From contig CAVTWA010000020.1 of the NCBI GenBank assembly GCA_963738025.1, positions 124,001 through 188,000 on the forward strand: a DNA stretch of 64,000 bases, given 5' to 3'. Below the pieces are notes generated by a model. The model searched no databases, was not told where the DNA came from, and was given only the letters and a program-made list of their open reading frames with translations. This document shows positions 8,106 through 16,763 of this stretch, piece by piece. Numbering within the stretch: position 1 is the stretch's first letter; every line of letters begins with the position of its first letter. This DNA is from 20CM-2-55-15 sp963738025. GTDB taxonomy: Bacteria > Acidobacteriota > Terriglobia > 20CM-2-55-15. The translations under genes were made by a program, and so were the position numbers.

Positions 8106-8435
8106 GTGACTGATCTCCTCCGGACTGGAATATTTTTTTTCAACGCCGGACGCTATTTCGAGGCCCATGAAGCGTGGGAAGATCTGTGGCGGCCAACCCG
8201 GGGACCGCTGCGGCTGTACTACCAGGGTCTGGTTCAGGCTGCCGTCGGGATGCACCATCTGGGCCGCGGAAACCGCAATGGGGGTCAGGCACAGATCAAC
8301 AAATCGATCGCCAAGCTCGAACAGTATCCTGCATCCTTTTGCCAGATCGACAATGCGAGGCTGGTCAAGGACCTGCGGCGGGTTCTGGAGGCGCCAGTAC
8401 CGGCAGGGATCGAAATTCGATGCATGGAGGGATGA
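8106..8435 (+). CDS. DUF309 domain protein
   Basis: A 109-residue protein with GTG start. The DUF309 signature is clear: FNAGRYFEAHEAWEDLW at about 12-28, then YYQGLVQAAVGMHHL. Members are small helical proteins of unknown biochemical role. The conserved EAHE and W residues suggest a metal or ligand pocket, which is inference. It is followed after 91 bp by tRNA-Ser and SRP RNA. No signal peptide is present, so it should be cytosolic. Confidence 0.85.
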   Translation: MTDLLRTGIFFFNAGRYFEAHEAWEDLWRPTRGPLRLYYQGLVQAAVGMHHLGRGNRNGGQAQINKSIAKLEQYPASFCQIDNARLVKDLRRVLEAPVPAGIEIRCMEG

Positions 8436-8526
8436 CAATGATCCCTGGGTTATTGTCCTTGGGCTCTGCCCGGTTTGTTAACGCCTCCCGATAGGAAATA
8501 GGTGTGATACAGTCGGAGGGTTTTTT

Positions 8527-8613
8527 GGAGAGATGTCCGAGTGGTTTAAGGAGCACGCTTGGAAAGCGTGTGTGGGGGTAACTCCACCGTGGGTTCGAAT
8601 CCCACTCTCTCCG
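8527..8613 (+). tRNA. tRNA-Ser (anticodon GGA)
   Basis: 87 nt from GGAGAGA to TCTCTCC plus discriminator G. The anticodon stem CACGC/GCGTG encloses the loop TTGGAAA, anticodon GGA, which reads UCC and UCU. A long variable arm and the GGTTCGAAT T-loop fit a class II serine tRNA. CCA is not encoded. Confidence 0.97.
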
Positions 8614-8648
8614 TTTAAGCGGCTGTTGCCGCTTATCGAGCAGGCTTT

Positions 8649-8737
8649 GGGGGGCTGTGCAATTGGAGCTCGAAAACCCCGCCAGGTCCGGAAGGAAGCA
8701 ACGGTATCGGGTAAACCAATGTGACACAGTATCCCCC
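8649..8737 (+). ncRNA. ffs: SRP RNA (4.5S, small bacterial type)
   Basis: A hairpin RNA with terminal GGGGGG...CCCCC pairing. Its apical domain is the universally conserved GCCAGGTCCGGAAGGAAGCA at 8681-8700, which binds Ffh. No Alu domain is present. It lies 36 bp after tRNA-Ser and before dnaX, a common arrangement. It directs membrane proteins to the translocon with Ffh and FtsY. Confidence 0.95.
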
Positions 8738-8798
8738 TTGGCCTGTCCGTAAGATTGTCCAGTTTCAGATTTCCCAATTTTGAATCTCCAATAAGAAT

Positions 8799-10427
8799 TT
8801 GAAGTATCAAGTTATCGCCAGGAAATTTCGTCCTCAGGTATTCGAGGACGTCGTCGGTCAGAAGCCAATCGTCCAGACATTGCAGAACGCCATCCAGATG
8901 GAGCGGATTGGCCATGCCTATCTTTTCTCAGGCCCGCGAGGCGTCGGGAAAACAACTACGGCCCGCATCCTGGCGAAGGGCCTCAATTGCGAAAAAGGAC
9001 CGACGATAACCCCTTGCAACACGTGTCCGTCCTGCCAGGAGATTGCCTCCGGAAGGTCGATCGACGTATTTGAAATCGATGCTGCATCAAACACCGGTGT
9101 GGACAACATCCGGGAACTGCGCGAGAGTGCCAAATATGCTGCGGCACGGAGCCGCTACAAGATCTTCATCATCGATGAAGTTCACATGTTGTCGACCTCG
9201 GCATTCAACGCGCTCCTGAAGATTCTGGAAGAGCCACCTCCGCACGTCGTTTTCATTATGGCGACGACGGAGCGGCACAAAGTTCCCGCAACGATCCTTT
9301 CAAGATGCCAGCAGTTCATTTTCAGAACAATTTCACCAGCTGAAATTCAGGCACACCTGCGCCAGATTGCGGACCGGGAAGGTATAAAAATCGACGATCG
9401 AGCGCTGAGTTATATCGTCAAAGCTTCCGAGGGGAGCATGCGCGACGCCCAGTCGCTCCTGGACCAGATCATTTCCTTCAGCGGACAGGACGTCGTCGAC
9501 GAAGATGTCCGTGATGTCCTTGGATTCATCCCCAGCGAAATTCTGGATCGAACGAGCGAAGGTCTCGCCAATCGCGATTCCAGGGCTCTGCTGGAAAACA
9601 TCGCTATCGTCGTTGACCAGGGTTTAAATCTGCAGCAGTTTGTCCGTGAGTTCATAGGCCGCGTCAGGGATTTGTTGATGATCAAGCTGGGGCTCGAAGA
9701 CAAGGTCATCGGCGGAGCTGACGAGAGGCGGGCACTGAGCGAGCAGGCCAAAGCGTTTTCCGAACAGGACTTGATCCGTTTTTTTGACCTGTTGCTGCGC
9801 ATCGAGAGTGAGCTTCGCTGGACCTCGCAGGCACGATTTCATCTGGAAGTCGGTTTTGTGAAACTGGCCAAGATCGGATATGTACGGGATATTGAAGATG
9901 TCCTGCGTGAAGTAAAAGGCGGGCAGCCCGCGACACCAATCGTCTCAGCCCCGCTGCCGCCGAGAAAGGCTGCACCGGCGCCGATTTCCAGGTCGGCCCA
10001 GCCGGAACCGCCGCCGATCCCGCATCCGATCTCCGAAAAGAAAATCCTCGCACCGCCTCCATCCGAAATAAATTCCGAAGCGTCGTCCTTTTCCGACACG
10101 TTTACCGGCAGCGTGGAGGACAAATCCGGCATCACTGCTGTACATCTGCAAAAAGCCGAACGAATTGAACGGAACGGCGATGCGATCCGCGTGGTTATGT
10201 CGAACCAAACGGCGCTGGCGATGTTGCAATCGAAAGAACACAAAACGGTTCTCGACTCGGTCGCAAGTGATCTCGTTGGTAAAGCCGTTTCCGTGTCTCT
10301 TATAATGAAAGAGGATCAGCAAAAAGCACCTGCCGCGGAGCGTGCCAAAGAAGAACCCTTGGTCCAACAATTTTTGCGGGTCTTCAAGGGCGATCTTGCG
10401 CAAGTGAAACCGTCGAAAGAGGAATAA
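8799..10427 (+). CDS. dnaX: DNA polymerase III subunits gamma/tau
   Basis: A 542-residue clamp-loader ATPase starting at TTG (KYQVIARKFRPQVFEDVVGQ). Walker A is GPRGVGKTTTARIL at about 45-58. A four-cysteine zinc module follows (CNTCPSC), then Walker B FIIDEVHML and the sensor region with SRCQQF. After domain III comes a proline-rich linker and a tau-like C-terminus. It loads the sliding clamp at replication forks. I see no ribosome binding site of note and no obvious slippery A-run for programmed frameshifting. It is the first gene of dnaX-ybaB-recR. Confidence 0.95.
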   Translation: MKYQVIARKFRPQVFEDVVGQKPIVQTLQNAIQMERIGHAYLFSGPRGVGKTTTARILAKGLNCEKGPTITPCNTCPSCQEIASGRSIDVFEIDAASNTGVDNIRELRESAKYAAARSRYKIFIIDEVHMLSTSAFNALLKILEEPPPHVVFIMATTERHKVPATILSRCQQFIFRTISPAEIQAHLRQIADREGIKIDDRALSYIVKASEGSMRDAQSLLDQIISFSGQDVVDEDVRDVLGFIPSEILDRTSEGLANRDSRALLENIAIVVDQGLNLQQFVREFIGRVRDLLMIKLGLEDKVIGGADERRALSEQAKAFSEQDLIRFFDLLLRIESELRWTSQARFHLEVGFVKLAKIGYVRDIEDVLREVKGGQPATPIVSAPLPPRKAAPAPISRSAQPEPPPIPHPISEKKILAPPPSEINSEASSFSDTFTGSVEDKSGITAVHLQKAERIERNGDAIRVVMSNQTALAMLQSKEHKTVLDSVASDLVGKAVSVSLIMKEDQQKAPAAERAKEEPLVQQFLRVFKGDLAQVKPSKEE

Positions 10428-10429
10428 TC

Positions 10430-10729
10430 ATGAATTTGCAGCAGATGATGAAGCAAGCTCAACAAATGCAGGAGAAGCTGCAGAAACAAATGGAAACCAC
10501 CGTCGTTGATGCAACGGCAGGGGGCGGCATGGTGTCTGTCAAAATGAACGGGCAAAAACAACTGCTGTCGATACAAATCGAACCGGAAGTTTTCAGCAGC
10601 GGCGACAAAGACATGCTGCAGGATTTGATCGTCGCAGCCGTCAACGAAGGTATCCGTAAAGTGGACGACATTATGCAGAATCAACTTGGAGGCCTCACAG
10701 GCGGCCTCAAGATTCCCGGTCTGTTCTGA
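10430..10729 (+). CDS. ybaB: YbaB/EbfC nucleoid-associated protein
   Basis: A 99-residue protein, two bases after the dnaX stop. It is rich in Met and Gln at its N-terminus (MNLQQMMKQAQQMQEKLQKQ) and has the family core VVDATAGGGMVSVKMNG with LQDLIVAAVNEG. YbaB proteins are dimeric DNA-binding nucleoid proteins. The position between dnaX and recR is the classical one. No oddity seen. Confidence 0.93.
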   Translation: MNLQQMMKQAQQMQEKLQKQMETTVVDATAGGGMVSVKMNGQKQLLSIQIEPEVFSSGDKDMLQDLIVAAVNEGIRKVDDIMQNQLGGLTGGLKIPGLF

Positions 10730-10732
10730 GAA

Positions 10733-11329
10733 ATGGACGTCGCAGAACCCGTCCATCGGCTAGTCGAACAGTTCAAGAAGCTTCCCGGCATCGGGACGAA
10801 ATCGGCCCAGCGTCTGGCATTTTTTATTTTGAAAATGGATCAAACCGATGCAACAGAGCTTGCAGAGTCTATTCTGGAAGTAAAGCGATCCATCCGGCGC
10901 TGTTCGGTCTGTAATAACCTCACCGATGTTGATCCCTGCCAATTCTGTACGCACCCGTCGCGTTCCGACCAGATGCTCTGTGTGGTTGAAGAATCGAACA
11001 ACATTCTACCCGTCGAAAAGACGCATGAGTTCAAGGGGCGTTATCACGTCTTGATGGGTTCTATATCTCCCCTCAAAGGGGTCAGCCCGGATCAGCTTGC
11101 GATCGCATCATTGCTCAAAAGGCTGCAGGCGGGAAAGATTGAAGAAGTAATTGTGGCCACGAACCCGAATGTGGAAGGTGAGACAACCGCCATGTATCTC
11201 TCCCGTTTAATTAAACCCCTCGGAATTCGCGTCACACGACTCGCACTCGGCCTGCCTGTTGGTGGTGATCTAGAGTACGCGGACGAAGTAACGATGGCGA
11301 AAGCGCTTCAGGGCCGCCGGGAACTGTAG
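10733..11329 (+). CDS. recR: Recombination protein RecR
   Basis: A 198-residue protein of normal length. The N-terminal helix-hairpin-helix has KLPGIGTKSAQRLAF. The C4 zinc finger is CSVCNN...CQFC at about 58-72. The Toprim domain has LCVVEES and a GRYHVLMG stretch, and ATNPNVEGETTAMYL. RecR works with RecF and RecO to load RecA at gaps. It begins three bases after ybaB, as the last gene of the operon. A perfect palindrome follows at 11334-11357. Confidence 0.95.
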   Translation: MDVAEPVHRLVEQFKKLPGIGTKSAQRLAFFILKMDQTDATELAESILEVKRSIRRCSVCNNLTDVDPCQFCTHPSRSDQMLCVVEESNNILPVEKTHEFKGRYHVLMGSISPLKGVSPDQLAIASLLKRLQAGKIEEVIVATNPNVEGETTAMYLSRLIKPLGIRVTRLALGLPVGGDLEYADEVTMAKALQGRREL

Positions 11330-11333
11330 TTGC

Positions 11334-11357
11334 AGGCGCGGTCTATAGACCGCGCCT
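11334..11357. terminator. Perfect 24-bp palindrome between convergent recR and MFS genes
   Basis: AGGCGCGGTCTA and its complement meet without a loop. Placed between two convergent genes, it may end both transcripts, although no T tract follows. The GCGCGGTCTAT...ACCGCGCCTAC words recur at 52215-52573, in related form at 54020-54106 and as a half-copy at 63241, marking a dispersed repeat class. Confidence 0.5.
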
Positions 11358-12705
11358 ACAAACCGTGCACACCGCGAGCTTCGGCCTCGGCTGCCGGCTC
11401 TCGCCGCTCCGTGGCTTCGCCCATGTTCTCGATATCCTGATGCATCGTCTCGCTTGCAACGAATACGGCAACAATAGTGACGATTGCCATTCCCATCAAG
11501 TACAGCGACAAGGCTCCGCGTCCATAGCCATGCTGCAGAAACGATATCGCAATCAAGGGCGATAGACCGCCCGCCAGCACCGACGAAAGTTGCACGCCCA
11601 GCGACGCACCGCTATAGCGGACGCGTGCGCCGAAGAGTTCCGAAAAGAAGGCACCTTGTGGCGCATACATCGCAGCATGCGACAGCGCGAGACTGAGCAA
11701 GAGCGCGAGCCGGACCAGCACAGCCGAGCCCGTATCCAGCATCCAGAATGTCGGGTACGCCAAAACCGCGGTCATGATCGCACCAAATAGATAGATCGGC
11801 CGGCGGCCGATGCGGTCGCTCAGTGCGCCATAGATAGGGATCGCGACCACCTCGACCGCCGCTGCCAGAATCAGCCCGCTCAAGACGATGCTCGAGTTCA
11901 TGTGGACGTGCTGGGCGGCATATACCAGCACGAAAACGGTGTACAGGTAAAAGGCGCCATTTTCCGCGAGCCGGGCCCCCATCGCAAGCAACACTTCTCG
12001 AGGATAACGCGCAACTACTTCCAGGATCGGCTGACGCGCTTCCTGCCTCGTTTCCTTGACGCGCATGAATGCCGGCGTTTCGAGAATACGAACACGGATC
12101 ACCAGCCCTACGGCAACCAGCACAATGCTGAGGATGAACGGTACGCGCCACCCCCATGACAGAAACGCTTCTTCGGGCAGGCGCGAAAACGGGCGGTACA
12201 CCAGATTCGCCAGCAACAGTCCGGCGGGAACTCCGATCTGCGGCCAACTGCCGTAAAAGCCTCGCTTTCCCTTCGGCGCATGCTCGACCGCCATCAGAAC
12301 GGCGCCACCCCACTCGCCGCCCACACCGAATCCCTGTACGCTGCGCAACAGGACCAGGAGTACAGGTGCGAATGGTCCGATGATGGCGTAGGTAGGCAGC
12401 AATCCAATCAGGAACGTAGCGGTGCCCATCAAGACCAGCGTCAATACCAGCATGGATTTCCGGCCGATCTTGTCGCCATAATGGCCGATCACAATGCCCC
12501 CGATGGGCCGGGCAATGAATCCCACCGAGTACGTCGCAAGCGAGGCAAGTGTTCCGCTTAACGGATCAAATGTGGGGAAAAACAGTTTGTTGAGGACGAG
12601 GGCTGCCGCCGTTCCGTAAAGGAAAAAGTCATACCACTCGATCGTGGTACCGATTAAACTCGCCAGCGCGACAACTTGAATGGAAGGTTGTTTTCTACCG
12701 ATCAC
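11356..12705 (-). CDS. MFS transporter, metabolite:H+ symporter type
   Basis: A 449-residue protein with about twelve membrane segments. The N-terminus has TTIEWYDFFLYGTAAAL and the first-loop signature GDKIGRKSMLVLTL, with GFGVGGEWGGAV in helix 4. These are typical of the metabolite:H+ symporter branch (ProP, KgtP, ShiA). The substrate cannot be told; organic acids or betaine-like solutes are typical. The start overlaps the stop of the upstream secreted protein by four bases (ATGA), so they are translationally coupled. The C-terminal tail is hydrophilic and Glu/Arg-rich. Confidence 0.88.
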   Translation of the reverse strand: MIGRKQPSIQVVALASLIGTTIEWYDFFLYGTAAALVLNKLFFPTFDPLSGTLASLATYSVGFIARPIGGIVIGHYGDKIGRKSMLVLTLVLMGTATFLIGLLPTYAIIGPFAPVLLVLLRSVQGFGVGGEWGGAVLMAVEHAPKGKRGFYGSWPQIGVPAGLLLANLVYRPFSRLPEEAFLSWGWRVPFILSIVLVAVGLVIRVRILETPAFMRVKETRQEARQPILEVVARYPREVLLAMGARLAENGAFYLYTVFVLVYAAQHVHMNSSIVLSGLILAAAVEVVAIPIYGALSDRIGRRPIYLFGAIMTAVLAYPTFWMLDTGSAVLVRLALLLSLALSHAAMYAPQGAFFSELFGARVRYSGASLGVQLSSVLAGGLSPLIAISFLQHGYGRGALSLYLMGMAIVTIVAVFVASETMHQDIENMGEATERREPAAEAEARGVHGL

Positions 12706-13481
12706 TTGGCTTGATTGTTGTGGACGTCTTTCTCATTCTCCAGACAAATGAACTCGAGTAGCTCGCTTGTCGGGGCCAGACGTGCTCCAACATTGACAGT
12801 CCATGGTTTGCTGTACGCTTTAGGATCATCAATGGTGATTCCGATTTCCATGTGACCGAAGTCCTTGCGATGGAACTTTTCGATCACGTGCAGTGCCTCG
12901 GTCGATGGCTTACCCAACTGGTCCAACCAGACTTTTCCGTTGAAGCCAATCGTGTCTACCACAAGCGTGTCACCATCCCATTTGCCGATGGAATAACCAA
13001 ACCATGTCGGAGTCAGTTCTTCAAGAGGCCACCGTTCCCGCCCATCCAGAAAGACCTGACGCCACAGATTGAATGCCTCATGGACAAAAACCAGAAACGT
13101 CGGGGTTTGCACAATCTTCCACGGCGCCGGAGCAACCAGGATTTTCGGCGTTCCTTGCGGCAGGCAATTGGCGTCCGGTTCCTCTCTCCAGTGCAAACCA
13201 GCAGCGCGTTCATCATACAGAGCCTTGGCCCAAGGCTGGAAAGGCACGTCTTCCGGTTTCAGATCTGCCGCAAGATTGCGCAGCCATTTGGTTTCCGACG
13301 GTTCCCAGACGCCCGACAAATCCGGTTTGCCGTCAGGCAGACGTGGTGCAGGAGCGGACAGATTCGGCTTGCCGTCCGCCGTACGCGGAATAGCTGGCGG
13401 CGGCACTTTCGTCCACTGGGCTTGAGCAGTCGCGCACATGAGCACAACGATCGCCAGCGACGTCAGGATTGTTGTTTTCAT
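12702..13481 (-). CDS. Secreted protein with DGKPDLSG motif, function unknown
   Basis: A 259-residue protein with a clear signal peptide (MKTTILTSLAIVVLMCATAQAQ, cleavage after AQA). Two copies of a DGKP(N/D)LS motif follow near 36 and 50, the second as DGKPDLSGVWE. Conserved stretches such as KWDGDTLVVDTIGFNGK are seen in secreted proteins abundant in Acidobacteriota, whose function is not established. AAGGGG precedes the ATG by five bases. It is coupled to the MFS gene downstream, so it could act on the substrate being imported. That link is inferred. Confidence 0.75.
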   Translation of the reverse strand: MKTTILTSLAIVVLMCATAQAQWTKVPPPAIPRTADGKPNLSAPAPRLPDGKPDLSGVWEPSETKWLRNLAADLKPEDVPFQPWAKALYDERAAGLHWREEPDANCLPQGTPKILVAPAPWKIVQTPTFLVFVHEAFNLWRQVFLDGRERWPLEELTPTWFGYSIGKWDGDTLVVDTIGFNGKVWLDQLGKPSTEALHVIEKFHRKDFGHMEIGITIDDPKAYSKPWTVNVGARLAPTSELLEFICLENEKDVHNNQAK

Positions 13482-13554
13482 TGCAGCCCCTTGTGCTGCG
13501 GAGCATATCAGGAATCGAATTTCGACTGACTAATTTTTAACAAGGGGCGGCCTT

Positions 13555-13583
13555 GCGGATGAGCGCAGCCGGCGCTCATCCGC
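13555..13583 (-). terminator. Hairpin after ybaK
   Basis: Arms 13555-13566 (GCGGATGAGCGC) and 13572-13583 are exact complements around a five-base loop. It lies 34 bp beyond the ybaK stop on the minus strand, with a TTGTTAAAAA stretch further on. The Rho-independent role is plausible but lacks an adjacent U run. Confidence 0.45.
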
Positions 13584-13617
13584 GGGTCTACAGTGATGTC
13601 ACGATCATCGTCCCGGC

Positions 13618-14115
13618 TCATGCGGCCACCCGCTGCACACCGGACTGATGCGGCTGTGCAAAGTGAACCATCTCCGGATCGGCGAGCCGCTGGTAGTCAT
13701 TAAAGCTCATCCGGACCGTCTCGTCGTGCGACCCGGCATTGAATTCGATCTCATGGTTACGAGAAAGCCTCGCCTCGCAATAGGTGGGCATATCAAACAT
13801 GTTGCCAAAGGGCGGCATTGCGCCTGCCTCGCACGTTGGAAACGCATCGCTAAATTCCGTCTCAGATGCAAGACGCAGGCTCGTGACCCCGATTTCTTCC
13901 CTCAAAACGTCCAGATTAGCCGTGTCATTCGCCGACAGCACCGCCATGATGAGCTGCCCCCCGCCTGTTTTCAGAATCACAGACTTCACCAGTTCCCGAC
14001 CCGATACGTGCAGGGATTGCGCAATTTCCTGCGACGTATACGCCGGACGATGCGGGTGCCCCGTGTACGTGATCGCGGCATTGTCCAGATATTCTTTTAG
14101 TCTCCTGGAGATCAT
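13618..14115 (-). CDS. YbaK/ProX-type aminoacyl-tRNA deacylase
   Basis: The ATG at 14115 is chosen because GAGGAG lies five bases upstream; an in-frame ATG at 14178 has no such site. The 165-residue protein fits the YbaK/prolyl-tRNA editing family: SLHVSGRELVKSVILK, then GGGQLIMAVLSAND and CEAGAMPPFGNMF, where the conserved GxxPPFG loop lies in the active site. These domains hydrolyse mischarged aminoacyl-tRNA in trans. Which tRNA is edited cannot be inferred. It follows the aldehyde dehydrogenase after 107 bp. Confidence 0.82.
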   Translation of the reverse strand: MISRRLKEYLDNAAITYTGHPHRPAYTSQEIAQSLHVSGRELVKSVILKTGGGQLIMAVLSANDTANLDVLREEIGVTSLRLASETEFSDAFPTCEAGAMPPFGNMFDMPTYCEARLSRNHEIEFNAGSHDETVRMSFNDYQRLADPEMVHFAQPHQSGVQRVAA

Positions 14116-14222
14116 AAATGCTCCTCGACCGAAATTCTCCTTTCTCACATTATCCGCCTGCCAAAGGCGTAAATGCATAAGGGGACATACCGGCCTGGAT
14201 AATGTTGGCTTTGTAAGTTGAT

Positions 14223-15701
14223 TTATCGGCTCACAAACGGGTTGGGCGCTTTACCCGTTGTGTCGATCCAGACGCTCTTTGTTTGCAGATAGTCGTGGAT
14301 GGCTTCGATACCGCTTTCGCGGCCGAGGCCGGAACGTTTGTATCCGCCGAACGGTGACATATAGCTGATCGTCCGGTACATATTGATCCATACCGTTCCC
14401 GCTTCCAGTCTCTCCGACATGGACAGGGCTCTGCGGATACTCGAGGTCCACACTCCTGCAGCCAGGCCATACACCGTGCTGTTCGCGATACGCACAGCTT
14501 CGTCCTCATCGTCAAACGGGATTATGGAAAGCACTGGACCAAAAATCTCTTCATTGGCGATGCGCATATCCGGACGAACATTCGTGAAAACGGTTGGCTC
14601 AACAAACCAGCCCGAGCCGCATTCCGGGCGTGTGGCGGGTCCGCCCCCAAGACGACAGACTGCGCCCTCGTCCTTGCCGACTCGCAAGTATTCAAGAACT
14701 TTTTCGTATTGCGGGCGAGTGGTAATTGGTCCTACTTGCGTGGACAGGTCCAGCGGATTTCCCATACGTGCCGTTTTAGCAAGATCCAGCAAGCGCTCGA
14801 CAAATTGATCATGGACCGGACGATGAATCAGTGCGCGCGAACCGGCGACGCAGGTTTGTCCGGTCGCAGCAAATATTCCGGACACAACGCCGTTGACCGC
14901 CTGGTCCAGATCCGCGTCGTCGAAAACGATGTTGGCGGACTTCCCGCCGAGCTCCAGCGTGACATGTTTGATGCCGCGCGCCGCCAACTGGTATACATAT
15001 TCACCCGTGCGGTCACCGCCGGTGAAAGCAACTTTCGCCACGTCAGGGTGCGTAATCAGGGGTTCGCCCGCTTCGTTGCCGTACCCGGTGACGATATTCA
15101 CAACGCCCGGAGGAAAACCCGCCTTCTCGAACAAAGCGGCGAACTCGAATGCCGATACGGAAGAAAATTCCGAGGGCTTCCATACAACGGTGTTGCCCGC
15201 AGCCAAGGCCGGCGCAAGCTTCCATGTCGCGAGCATCAACGGTGAATTCCACGGCGTAATCGCCGCGATCACACCCAGCGGTTCTTCGCGAGTGAAGTTG
15301 AACACCCCAGGCCGATCGATTGGGATGACGCGGCCCTCGATTTTATCGGCCAGACCTCCGAAATAATGGAACCATTGCGGAAGATAATTGAGTTGTCCGC
15401 GCATTTCCGCCAGGAGCTTGCCGTTATCGAGAGTCTCGATTTCGGCGAGCCGGTTCGCCTCTGCGGCAACGATATCTGCGAATCGCCGTAACAGCGCCCC
15501 GCGGGCCGTCGCTGTCAGTCCCCGCCATTCGCTGCTGTAGAATGCATTCTTCGCCGCCTTGACGGCGCGATTCACATCCTCTTGCCTGCCCCGTGGGACT
15601 AGCGCCCAAGGGACGGCCGTAAACGGGTTCACGCTTTCCAGCCATTCGCCGTTAGATGGGTCGATCCATTCACCCCCAATCAAGAGTTGATGTTTTTTCA
15701 T
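14223..15701 (-). CDS. NAD(P)-dependent aldehyde dehydrogenase
   Basis: A 492-residue ALDH-superfamily enzyme. It shows ITPWNSPLMLATWKLAPALA, then WKPSEFSSVS (cofactor lysine), VTLELGGKSANIVF with the general-base glutamate, and GQTCVAGSR with the nucleophile cysteine. EEIFGPVLS and the C-terminal PFGGYKRSGLGRE are also present. It oxidises an aldehyde to the acid. Substrate is unknown, though the sequence style resembles betaine or semialdehyde dehydrogenases. It starts six bases after the lipA stop, without a clear ribosome binding site, so translation may be coupled. Confidence 0.92.
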   Translation of the reverse strand: MKKHQLLIGGEWIDPSNGEWLESVNPFTAVPWALVPRGRQEDVNRAVKAAKNAFYSSEWRGLTATARGALLRRFADIVAAEANRLAEIETLDNGKLLAEMRGQLNYLPQWFHYFGGLADKIEGRVIPIDRPGVFNFTREEPLGVIAAITPWNSPLMLATWKLAPALAAGNTVVWKPSEFSSVSAFEFAALFEKAGFPPGVVNIVTGYGNEAGEPLITHPDVAKVAFTGGDRTGEYVYQLAARGIKHVTLELGGKSANIVFDDADLDQAVNGVVSGIFAATGQTCVAGSRALIHRPVHDQFVERLLDLAKTARMGNPLDLSTQVGPITTRPQYEKVLEYLRVGKDEGAVCRLGGGPATRPECGSGWFVEPTVFTNVRPDMRIANEEIFGPVLSIIPFDDEDEAVRIANSTVYGLAAGVWTSSIRRALSMSERLEAGTVWINMYRTISYMSPFGGYKRSGLGRESGIEAIHDYLQTKSVWIDTTGKAPNPFVSR

Positions 15702-15707
15702 AAGCGG

Positions 15708-16574
15708 CTAGTGGCGCGACATCATCTGGTCGAAGACGTCTTCGGCATGGTAAGAACTGCGGACGAGAGGACCTGAGAACACCCAGCGCAGGCCAATGCT
15801 GCGGCCGATCTCTCCGAACTCGCGGAATTCATCCGGATGGTAGTACTTCTTGATTTCAGCGTGCTTCATCGAAGGGCGCAGGTATTGACCGACAGTGAAG
15901 ATATCCACCCCTGCCTCAACGGCATGGTGCATGAGTTCGACAATCTCATCTTTTTCCTCACCGAGACCAACCATGATTCCAGTCTTGATGAAAATGCCGG
16001 AATTCATCTCCTTCGCGGCCTTCAATAACCCAAAGGATCTCGTGTAATCCGATTTGAAGCGAATCGCCGGATAGAGGCGCCTCACCGTTTCTATGTTGTG
16101 AGAAAAGATGTCGGGAAGTGCGTCGATAATCGTACGGACAGACTGCAGCGATCCTTGAAAATCCGGTGTCAACAACTCGACCTTCACGTTCGGGTCACGC
16201 GACCGGATTTGCCGAACCGTGTCTGCGAAGATCTCCGCACCGCCGTCCTGCAGATCATCCCGATCCACAGAAGTGATGACGGCATGCTTCAGTTTCAGGT
16301 CGGCGATCGCGGCTGCGACGCGGGCCGGCTCCAACAAATCGTATTCTGCAGGACGGCCGCTGGTAACGGCGCAGAACGCGCATGCCCGCGTACAGATGTC
16401 GCCAAGAATCATGAAGGTCGCCGTCCGATGCTTGCCCCAACATTCGGCGATATTAGGACACAATGCGTCCTCGCAAATTGTGTTGAGGTTGTGCGATCGA
16501 AGAATGCGGCGAACCTCCAGGAAGTTTTCGCCCCCTGGAATTCGGACCTTCAGCCAATCCGGACGATTACTCAT
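15708..16574 (-). CDS. lipA: Lipoyl synthase
   Basis: A 288-residue radical SAM enzyme that inserts two sulfurs into octanoyl-protein. The start at 16574 (MSNRPDWLKVRIPGG) is chosen by family alignment. The frame stays open upstream to 16748, but that part only translates a palindrome. The auxiliary cluster cysteines appear as CEDALCPNIAECW, and the radical SAM triad as CTRACAFC. The typical RSSYHAE at the C-terminus is present. It lies downstream of lpdA, another lipoate-linked gene. No octanoyltransferase (lipB) is nearby. Confidence 0.94.
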   Translation of the reverse strand: MSNRPDWLKVRIPGGENFLEVRRILRSHNLNTICEDALCPNIAECWGKHRTATFMILGDICTRACAFCAVTSGRPAEYDLLEPARVAAAIADLKLKHAVITSVDRDDLQDGGAEIFADTVRQIRSRDPNVKVELLTPDFQGSLQSVRTIIDALPDIFSHNIETVRRLYPAIRFKSDYTRSFGLLKAAKEMNSGIFIKTGIMVGLGEEKDEIVELMHHAVEAGVDIFTVGQYLRPSMKHAEIKKYYHPDEFREFGEIGRSIGLRWVFSGPLVRSSYHAEDVFDQMMSRH

Positions 16575-16642
16575 TTCCTTGAAGTATACAAGGACGGAAC
16601 ACATGAAGCACAAGAGGCGCAAGAAATTGGGTAGTGGGTCAG

Positions 16643-16749
16643 TTTGAACTTGGGGCCGAGGGGTCAGACCCCTCTCGCGACGATAATGGCTTTGCAACCA
16701 ACGATCCCGTTGCCACCGGGGGGTCTGACCCCTCGGCCCCAAATTCAAA
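16643..16749. repeat. Long palindrome, GGGGTCAGACCCC class
   Basis: Arms 16643-16672 and 16720-16749 are almost perfect complements of about 30 bp: TTTGAACTTGGGGCCGAGGG then GTCAGACCCC. Each arm also holds a short internal palindrome, GGGGTCAGACCCC. The loop is 47 bp. It separates lpdA from lipA and makes a spurious N-terminal extension of lipA. Confidence 0.8.
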
Positions 16750-16763
16750 TTGTGTTTCGTTCC

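Noticed and set aside
8649..8737. SRP RNA read as a protein-coding start of dnaX
   Set aside because: The conserved apical loop sequence is diagnostic of SRP RNA, and dnaX begins at 8799.
8478..8915. Minus-strand frame across tRNA-Ser and SRP RNA
   Set aside because: Antisense to two RNA genes and the dnaX start; no family match.
13555..13583. Riboswitch before ybaK
   Set aside because: The hairpin is downstream of ybaK on the minus strand, so it cannot be its leader.
16575..16748. N-terminal extension of lipA
   Set aside because: It translates a palindrome and lacks similarity to lipoyl synthases; the start at 16574 matches the family.
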